Source: Symsagittifera roscoffensis (Eukaryota > Xenacoelomorpha > Acoela > Convolutidae). From it: DNA of 64,000 nucleotides. The stretch is from NCBI RefSeq assembly GCF_963678635.1, contig NC_087068.1:10176027-10240026 (forward strand), given 5' to 3'. Under the pieces are notes generated by a model that made no database searches, was not told the origin of the DNA, and saw only the letters and a program-made list of their open reading frames with translations. Below are positions 55,860 to 64,000 of this stretch, one piece after another. Each line of letters opens with the position of its first letter. Positions within the stretch are counted from its first letter, which is position 1. Both the position numbers and the translations under genes were made by a program.

Positions 55860-56833
55860 TTATGCATGTCTCAGGTTTTCATCCACTATATTTTGATTAA
55901 AAAAAACCAATTACTTTCTAAATTGTTTTTTTTTGTCAATCAAAAATGGTGGGGACCGACCTGAAAAAAGCAAAAACGCGCGTTTATGCGTTTATGCTTT
56001 TTTCAGTTCTTCTCCCACCATTTTTGATTGAAAAAAAAATTTAGAAAGTAATTGGTTTTTGAAATCAAAATATGGTGGATGAAGACCTGAGACAAGCATA
56101 AACGTGTGTTTCAGGGCCTGAAATGCACGTCTATGCATGTCACAGATCTCACCTCACCATATTTTGAAACAAAATCAGTTCATGAAATAATTGGTTTTTT
56201 TAATCAAAATATGGTGGATGAAGACCTGAAAAATGCAAAAACGCGCGTTTATGCATTTTTCAGCTCTTTTCCATCATTTTTGATTGAAAAAAAAAATTTA
56301 GAATGTAATTGGTTTTTGAAATCAAAATATGGTGGATGAAGACCTGAGACATGCATAAACATGTGTTTCAGGGCCTAAAACACACGTTTATGCATGTCTC
56401 AGGTTTTCATCCACTATATTTTGATCAAAAAACCAATTACTTTCTAAATTGTTTTTTTTTTGTCAATCAAAAATGGTGGGGGACCGACCTGAAAAAAGCA
56501 AAAACGCGCGTTTATGCTTTTTTCAGTTCTTCTCCCACCATTTTTGATTGAAAAAAAAACAATTTAGAAAGTAATTGGTTTTTTAAATTCAAAATATGGT
56601 GGATGAAGACCTGAGACAAGCATAAACGTGTGTTTCAGGGCCTGAAATGTACGTCTATGCATGTCACAGATCTCACCTCACCATATTTTGAAACAAAATC
56701 AGTTCATGAAAAAATTGGTTTTTTTTAAATCAAAATATGGTGGATGAAGACCTGAAAAATGCAAAAACGCTCGTTTATGCTTTTTTCAGCTCTTCCCCAT
56801 CATTTTTGATTGAAAGAAAAAATTTAGAAAGTA

Positions 56834-59445
56834 ATTGGTTTTTGAAATCAAAATATGGTGGATGAAGACCTGAGACATGCATAAACATGTGTTTCAGGGC
56901 CTAAAACACACGTTTATGCATGTCTCAGGTTTTCATCCACTATATTTTGATCAAAAAACCAATTACTTTCTAAATTGTTTTTTTTTGTCAATCAAAAATG
57001 GTGGGGACCGACCTGAAAAAAGCAAAAACGCGCGTTTATGCTTTTTTCAGTTCTTCTCCCACCATTTTTGATTGAAAAAAAAACAATTTAGAAAGTAATT
57101 GGTTTTTTAAATTCAAAATATGGTGGATGAAGACCTGAGACAAGCATAAACGTGTGTTTCAGGGCCTGAAATGTACGTCTATGCATGTCACAGATCTCAC
57201 CTCACCATATTTTGAAACAAAATCAGTTCATGAAAAAATTGGTTTTTTTAAATCAAAATATGGTGGATGAAGACCTGAAAAATGCAAAAACGCTCGTTTA
57301 TGCTTTTTTCAGCTCTTCCCCATCATTTTTGATTGAAAAAAAAAATTTAGAAAGTAATTGGTTTTTGAAATCAAAATATGGTGGATGAAGACCTGAGACA
57401 TGCATAAACATGTGTTTCAGGGCCTAAAACACACGTTTATGCATGTCTCAGGTTTTCATCCACTATATTTAGATTAAAAAACCAATTACTTTCTAAATTG
57501 TTTTTTTTTGTCAATCAAAAATGGTGGGGACCGACCTGAAAAAAGCAAAAACGCGCGTTTATGCATTTTTCAGCTCTTCCTCATCATTTTTGATTGAAAA
57601 AAAAAATTTAGAAAGTAATTGGTTTTTGAAATCAAAATATGGTGGATGAAGACCTGAGACATGCATAAACATGTGTTTCAGGGCCTAAAACACACGTTTA
57701 TGCATGTCTCAGGTTTTCATCCACTATATTTTGATTAAAAAAACCAATTACTTTTTAATTTTTTTTGTCAATCAAAAATGGTGGGGACCGACCTGAAAAA
57801 AGCAAAAACGCGCGTTTATGCTTTTTTCAGTTCTTCTCCCACCATTTTTGATTGAAAGAAAAAATTTAGAAAGTAATTGGTTTTTGAAATCAAAATATGG
57901 TGGATGAAGACCTGAGACATGCATAAACATGTGTTTCAGGGCCTAAAACACACGTTTATGCATGTCTCAGGTTTTCATCCACTATATTTTGATCAAAAAA
58001 CCAATTACTTTCTAAATTGTTTTTTTTTGTCAATCAAAAATGGTGGGGACCGACCTGAAAAAAGCAAAAACGCGCGTTTATGCTTTTTTCAGTTCTTCTC
58101 CCACCATTTTTGATTGAAAAAAAAACAATTTAGAAAGTAATTGGTTTTTTAAATTCAAAATATGGTGGATGAAGACCTGAGACAAGCATAAACGTGTGTT
58201 TCAGGGCCTGAAATGTACGTCTATGCATGTCACAGATCTCACCTCACCATATTTTGAAACAAAATCAGTTCATGAAAAAATTGGTTTTTTTAAAATCAAA
58301 ATATGGTGGATGAAGACCTGAAAAATGCAAAAACGCTCGTTTATGCTTTTTTCAGCTCTTCCCCATCATTTTTGATTGAAAGAAAAAATTTAGAAAGTAA
58401 TTGGTTTTTGAAATCAAAATATGGTGGATGAAGACCTGAGACATGCATAAACATGTGTTTCAGGGCCTAAAACACACGTTTATGCATGTCTCAGGTTTTC
58501 ATCCACTATATTTTGATCAAAAAACCAATTACTTTCTAAATTGTTTTTTTTTGTCAATCAAAAATGGTGGGGACCGACCTGAAAAAAGCAAAAACGCGCG
58601 TTTATGCTTTTTTCAGTTCTTCTCCCACCATTTTTGATTGAAAAAAAAACAATTTAGAAAGTAATTGGTTTTTTAAATTCAAAATATGGTGGATGAAGAC
58701 CTGAGACAAGCATAAACGTGTGTTTCAGGGCCTGAAATGTACGTCTATGCATGTCACAGATCTCACCTCACCATATTTTGAAACAAAATCAGTTCATGAA
58801 AAAATTGGTTTTTTTAAATCAAAATATGGTGGATGAAGACCTGAAAAATGCAAAAACGCTCGTTTATGCTTTTTTCAGCTCTTCCCCATCATTTTTGATT
58901 GAAAAAAAAAATTTAGAAAGTAATTGGTTTTTGAAATCAAAATATGGTGGATGAAGACCTGAGACATGCATAAACATGTGTTTCAGGGCCTAAAACACAC
59001 GTTTATGCATGTCTCAGGTTTTCATCCACTATATTTTGATTAAAAAACCAATTACTTTCTAAATTGTTTTTTTTTGTCAATCAAAAATGGTGGGGACCGA
59101 CCTGAAAAAAGCAAAAACGCGCGTTTATGCATTTTTCAGCTCTTCCTCATCATTTTTGATTGAAAAAAAAATTTTAGAAAGTAATTGGTTTTTGAAATCA
59201 AAATATGGTGGATGAAGACCTGAGACATGCATAGACATGTGTTTCAGGGCCTAAAACACACGTTTATGCATGTCTCAGGTTTTCATCCACTATATTTTGA
59301 TTAAAAAAACCAATTACTTTTTAATTTTTTTTGTCAATCAAAAATGGTGGGGACCGACCTGAAAAAAGCAAAAACGCGCGTTTATGCTTTTTTCAGTTCT
59401 TCTCCCACCATTTTTGATTGAAAAAAAATTTAGAAAGTAATTGGT
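56834..59445. repeat. 1566-bp higher-order repeat within the satellite
   Basis: The block starting near 56834 recurs 1566 bases later near 58400: identical stretches at 56877/58443 and 57185/58751, with the same internal order of spacings (about 524, 524, 260). The second copy continues to about 59445 before diverging. Confidence 0.8.
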
Positions 59446-60241
59446 TTTTGAAATCAAAATATGGTGGATGAAGACCTGAGACAAGCATAAACGTGTGTTT
59501 CAGGGCCTGAAATGCACGTCTATGCATGTCACAGATCTCACCTCACCATATTTTGAAACAAAATCAGTTCATGAAATAATTGGTTTTTTTAAATCAAAAT
59601 ATGGTGGATGAAGACCTGAAAAAGGCAAAAACGCGCGTTTATGCATTTTTCAGCTCTTTCCCATCATTTTTGATTGAAAAAAAAAGTTAGAAAGTAATTG
59701 GTTTTTGAAATCAAAATATATATGGTGGATGAAGACCTGAGACATGCATAAACATGTGTTTCAGGGCCTAAAACACACGTTCATGCATGTCTCAGGTTTT
59801 CATCTACTATATTTTGATTAAAAAAACCAATTACTTTGTAAATTGTTTTTTCTGTCAATCAAAAATGGTGGGGACCGACCTGAAAAAAGCAAAAACGCGC
59901 GTTTATGCTTTTTTCAGTTCTTCTCCCACCATTTTTGATTGAAAAGAAAAAAAAATTAGAAAGTAATTGGTTTTTGAAATCAAAATATGGTGGATGAAGA
60001 CCTGAGACATGCATAAACATGTGTTTCAGGGCCTAAAACACACGTTTATACATGTCTCAGGTTTTCATCCACTATATTTTGATTAAAAAAACCAATTAGT
60101 TTCTAATTTGTTTTTTTTTGTCAATCAAAAATGGTGGGGACCGACCTAAAAAAAGCAAAAACGCGCGTTAATGAAATTTTCAGGTCTTCCCCCACCATTT
60201 TTGATTGAAAAAAAATACTTCAGAGAGTAATTGGTTTTTTT

Positions 60242-60348
60242 AATCAAAATATGGTGGATGAAGACCTGAGACATGCATAAACGTGTGTTTCAGGGCCTGA
60301 AACACACGTTTATGCATGTCTCAGGTCTTCATCCACCATATTTTGATT
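60242..60348. repeat. Perfect 53-bp-arm palindrome
   Basis: Left arm 60242-60294 and right arm 60296-60348 are exact reverse complements around a single G at 60295. It is the cleanest palindrome in the satellite array. Confidence 0.92.
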
Positions 60349-60690
60349 TAAGAAAACCAATTATTTTCCAAATTGTTTTTTTTCAAACAAAAATGGTTGG
60401 GGAAGACCTGAAAAATGCAAACCGCGAGTTTATGCTTTTTTCAGGTCTTCCCCCACCATTTTTGATTGAAAAAAAAATTTAGAAAGTAATTGTTTTTTTT
60501 TTAATCAAAATATTCTGGATGAAGACCTGAGTCTTGCATAAACGTGTGTTTCAGGGCCTGAAATGCACGTTTATGCATGTCTCAGGTCTTTCCCCACCAT
60601 ATTTTGATAAAAAAACCAATTTATAAATCATTTAGTTTTTTTTTCGCAAAATATGGTAGTGAAAGACCAGAGACATGCATAAACGTTGTT

Positions 60691-61135
60691 ATGAGATCAA
60701 TTTTGTGGCCGATGGAATTTAAAATCAATCACCGTGCAAATAAATAAAAAAATTTTTTTTATTACAATAACAATTATCAATTATTTGAACGCAAAAATCC
60801 ACGGATTTAACAAGAACAAGTTCTTTTGAAGAAAAACATTTATGAAGGTTGACTGATTTGTTAACCAGGGTTTCTTCGGAGAGTTTCTTCCTTAACCGTT
60901 TCTTCCTTAACCGTTTCTTCGGAGAGTTGAAATACATTCAAAATTAACGATGATTGCTACGAGATCAATTTTGTAGCCAGTGAGATCTAAAATTAAACAC
61001 CATGCAAATAAAGAAAAATTGTTTTTATTTACACAAATATTTATCAAGTCTTCGAAAAAACTCCTCGGATTAAACGTGAAAAGATTATTTTGAAGGAAAA
61101 AGATGTATTTAACGCTGACAGATTTGTAAAATCCC
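60691..61135. repeat. Diverged direct repeat pair, ~270-bp offset
   Basis: GAGATCAATTTTGTGGCC (60691) and GAGATCAATTTTGTAGCC (60961) open two related stretches of about 170 bases that share CATGCAAATAAA-like, ATTATCAA/TTATCAAG and ACGGATTTAAC/TCGGATTAAAC words. Between them is a short tandem of GTTTCTTCCTTAACC units (60867-60926). Confidence 0.65.
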
Positions 61136-61189
61136 TCTGCGCCACCCGCATCCAAGTTTAGGCGTAAATAATTGATTTTAACGGATTAT

Positions 61190-62060
61190 TATGATGATTT
61201 TTTTGTCAATTATAATCGATTACAATTACCAAAATTAGGTCCTTAAGGGATTTATAATTGATTATATTCGTGATATTTTCCAAGAGATCATAATCTCTCA
61301 TAATCGATTATAATTGATTATATTTTTTACTAAAAACCCTTAAAATCGATTATAATCTCTCATTTTGCCGAAATTTTGCGATATTCGAATTATATCTTAT
61401 GGGTTATTAATTTTGTGTCAATAAGAAAATCTCTAAAAGAGAGATCTCTTGAACACTTTGGTTCATCTGAACACAAAGTTTTACCACGAAACAAAGTTTC
61501 ATAGAGATCCTTTCATATGAAGGGAAAGGTTCTCGCGGTATAAGAAAAATAAATTTTCCGAATCAATCATGAGACTGAATCAATTTGCTGATGTTTTGGT
61601 GTTTAAAAAAGCCTAAAATATGCATCACAAAACAACCCTAATGGGGATGAAATGAAAAAAAAAACTTATAATTTTGAATCAATTGGAAAACGTTTAAAAA
61701 ATTTTTCTCATTTTTCATAGAAACCAATGTCCACAAAAAGCATAAAATATAAGCAATTAAGATGCAACTTCGAAGACAAAAATGGACAAACAAAGGGATT
61801 ATAATCAATTATAATCGATTATAATGGATTTTTGTGCAAAACTAATGAAATAGAAGTTTGAATAAAAATAATGGATTAAAATCAATTATAATTGATTATA
61901 ATTGTATCGAAAAATAGACGAATAAAAATCGATTATAATCGATTATAATTGATTATAATTGATAATGATTTGATTTTAAAAATAGTGATTATAATCGATC
62001 ATTAATTGATTAAAACCGATTGTTTCTCAATTTTAGTGAGACTGGTACTAAAGTCGTTAT
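61190..62060. repeat. GATTATAATC-rich cluster
   Basis: Many copies of TAATCGATTATAAT, AATTGATTATA and similar ~11-base words, for example 61802-61830 and 61929-61970. GATTATAATC is its own reverse complement. Separated by ordinary AT-rich sequence (61380-61790). No gene. Confidence 0.75.
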
Positions 62061-62129
62061 ATAATCGATTATTAACGCTTGAAACTGGATGCGGGCAGGA
62101 CAAGGGAAATCGCGGCAGAGTGACGCCAG

Positions 62130-62800
62130 ATTTGTTCTATTATGAACCATTTTGTATCTCTTTGTCGTATCTTTGAAACAACTCTGTGTATTATCTACTT
62201 ACCATACCATGTAACATATCTGTATAGTGTCTAGTTATCGTATCTATGCCTCGTATCTATGTATCATCTCTATGTATTGTATCTTTGTCTGAAATCTACG
62301 TATCGTAACTAGATATTGCATCTTATTATAGTAATTTTGTAGCAATTTTATGGGTCAAATCATTTCTATGTATCATACCGTGCATATATCATGTATCGTA
62401 TCTGATTCAATTGAAATTATCTTACCTGTACATTGAACCTATGAAACCTATCTATACATAATATCTGGTGCATCGTACCTATATGTCATATCTTTTAAAC
62501 TTATTTAATATAAGCATAGACAACTCTATTAGTAAAATTAACAAAAAGGGTAGTTTCTAATTGATAAGTCTCTCAAACTGTTTGCTGATGCAATTATTTA
62601 GCGTTGGTATGGTTCAATCTAACATAGGCACGGACCGTCATATGACGTAAGTACCCTATATAATTCAACTTTTCCTCCGTGTATCAATCGCCACATCAGA
62701 GTATCTATTGACTCTATAAAGGTAAAATACGTAGGTATCATTCTTACTTATCATATCTAAAATGTATCTATGAATCATTTCTACGAATCATAACTACCCG
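62130..62800. repeat. Degenerate CGTATCTATGTAT repeat
   Basis: Words such as CGTATCTATG, TGTATCATCTC and CATATCT recur about every 10-20 bases at 62130-62510 and again at 62690-62790. Too degenerate for a clear unit length. Confidence 0.55.
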
Positions 62801-62819
62801 CACCGAAGTTTCTCGGATA

Positions 62820-63200
62820 AAAATAGATTATATTGAGAAAATGTTGCCGAAAATATTGCCATTATAATCGATTATGTGTAACTAATTTAAGCAACATTTT
62901 CTATTATAATAGAAAGAAAATAGATTATTTTCATCAAGAATATATTGCCTTGTAATTCCACTAAAATGTATTTTTATCTCCACATAATCTCAATAAAATC
63001 TATTTTTTTGCCCTGAAATCGCCATGAAATCGCAATAAAATCGATTGTTTTTGCCATAAAATTGCAATAAAATCTATTGTTTTTGCCATAAAATTGCAAT
63101 AAAATCGATTGTTTCACCATAAAACTGCCATAAAATCGCAACAAAAACTATTTCTACCGCCATAAATTTGCAATAAAATCGATTATGTAGTCAAAAAATT
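62820..63200. repeat. AAAATCGATTGTTTTTGCCATAAAATTGCAAT tandem repeat and flanking GATTAT words
   Basis: Units of about 30-34 bases with CCATAAAATTGCAATAAAATCGATT at 63010-63190; GATTATAT-type words before and after. Confidence 0.7.
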
Positions 63201-63359
63201 TGATTATATTGTCAGAAAAATTAATTTTTTTCTTCTTAAAAGCGTGCTATTTAAAAACTCAAAGCAAAAGTTGAATTCAAACTAAATGACACAAATCATG
63301 AAAATCATCAATATGAACAAGATTTTCGGCAAAAAAAAAATATGCAACAAAAATACAAA

Positions 63360-63760
63360 ATATCATCATTGTAAATCAGATTTTGTGCAAAAACATATGT
63401 AAAAACTCAAGAATATTGTAAATATAAACCAGATTTGAGCTCAAAAATATGCAATGAAATCATAGTAAACCATTATTGTAAATCAGATCTTGGGCAAAAA
63501 TTTATAAAAGAAATGATTAAATGGGTCAATATAAATCACGTTTTGAGCTCAAAAAAATGCAACAAAAATGTAGAAAATCATCATTGTAAATCAAATTTTG
63601 TGCAAAAACAATTGTAAAGATTCCAGAAAATTGTCAATATAAACGAAAATATGCTCGAAAATATGCAGTGAATTCATAGTAAATCATTATTGTAAATCAG
63701 ATCTTGGGCAAAAAATTTATAAAACAAATGATTAAATGGGTCAATATAAATTGGAGCACG
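63360..63760. repeat. Dimeric satellite, ~107-bp monomers in a 214-bp dimer
   Basis: ATTGTAAATCAGATYTTG words occur about every 107 bases (near 63368, 63475, 63582, 63689). Alternate monomers are closer to each other: CATAGTAAA..ATTATTGTAAATC at 63461 and 63675 are 214 bases apart. Confidence 0.75.
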
Positions 63761-64000
63761 TTTTTTCTAATCTGTTGAGCAATCAGCGTACGTAGTAGAT
63801 GTTGAAGGTGATCATAGGGGAGAAGGAGACGGAGGACCGAGGGCCCTATGTGTTAACATACGTTTTGGGGTTCCAGTTCTCTGCTTTATTTATTAACATG
63901 GGGTGTACAGGCTGAAATGTATTAAGATGGGAAAAAGAAATGGTAAGGTACCGTTGTTTGCACGATGGTAGAAAAAAAACTGATGAAAGATGATAGTTTT
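63761..64000. other. Unannotated right end
   Basis: GC-richer than the repeats before it; no gene or element recognised. Confidence 0.35.

Larger units (their letters stand above)
53125..60690. repeat. Palindromic satellite array, ~130-bp hairpin units in ~261-bp dimers
   Basis: Head-to-tail series of two alternating palindromes. Type A centres on TTTCAGGGCCTGAAA or variants with TATGCATG arms; type B centres on AAAACGCGCGTTT with GACCTGAAAAA arms. Both are flanked by AATCAAAATATGGTGG or CCACCATTTTTGATT and the link TTTAGAAAGTAATTGG. A + B is about 261 bases. Divergence is highest at the ends and lowest at 56350-59450, where a six-dimer block of 1566 bases is repeated. All open frames here are repeat artefacts. 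Confidence 0.93.

Noticed and set aside
53125-60690. Many 60-75 codon frames in the satellite (MHKHVFQGLKHTF type), or a CRISPR-like array
   Set aside because: They are translations of a repeated palindrome; identical peptides recur only because the DNA repeats. There are no unique spacers, so it is not CRISPR.

Overview
The window looks like AT-rich nuclear DNA of an invertebrate animal. It holds LTR retrotransposons of three superfamilies, non-autonomous DNA elements, long tandem arrays and one probable exon of a spliced host gene. Nothing looks prokaryotic, and I cannot name the species. Two 200-base N runs (35055-35254, 55660-55859) are assembly gaps.

Layout. 1-16020: a very large Ty3/gypsy-type element, copy 1, on the + strand. 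It is almost intact and its 5' end lies outside the window. In order it carries one long Gag-Pol frame (open at base 1), two small hydrophobic ORFs, a 377-codon frame without any ATG, an Env-like glycoprotein frame broken by one stop, and a 602-aa ORF that overlaps the Env stop as ATGA. Behind it come a probable 76-base intron and a 3' region with paired hairpins. 16021-18410: no gene recognised. 18411-35054: copy 2 of the same family in the same orientation, full of stops and with a 1.35-kb pol deletion, but with the same gene order. It shows that Gag starts roughly 0.5 thousand residues upstream of the part visible in copy 1. 35258-39345: a BEL/Pao pol relic on the minus strand between inverted ~120-bp repeats. 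40012-40436: a possible Myb/SANT-like exon fragment and a small foldback element. 41276-46357: a complete but decayed Ty1/copia element with both LTRs, a half-tRNA primer site and a 5-bp target duplication. 48150-48887: a 365-bp tandem repeat. 49229-49853: probable last exon of a host gene. 50150-51072: a 923-bp non-autonomous TIR element with TA duplication. 52390-52690: a relic of the 3' terminal repeat of the large element. 53125-60690: a 7.5-kb satellite made of long palindromes. 60691-63760: further repeat families.

How it fits together. The large element reads as an enveloped, retrovirus-like Metaviridae member. Gag-Pol supplies capsid, protease, reverse transcriptase, RNase H and integrase. 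Downstream genes must be reached by splicing or unusual initiation: the ATG-less frame sits in a stretch with a single ATG in 1.1 kb, Env begins at the end of that frame, and the last ORF starts on the Env stop. Conserved splice-like signals and a conserved hairpin pair in the 3' region could serve that expression plan. The Env resembles the chuvirus/class III type of glycoprotein by cysteine and motif layout; that is recognition by eye, not a search result.
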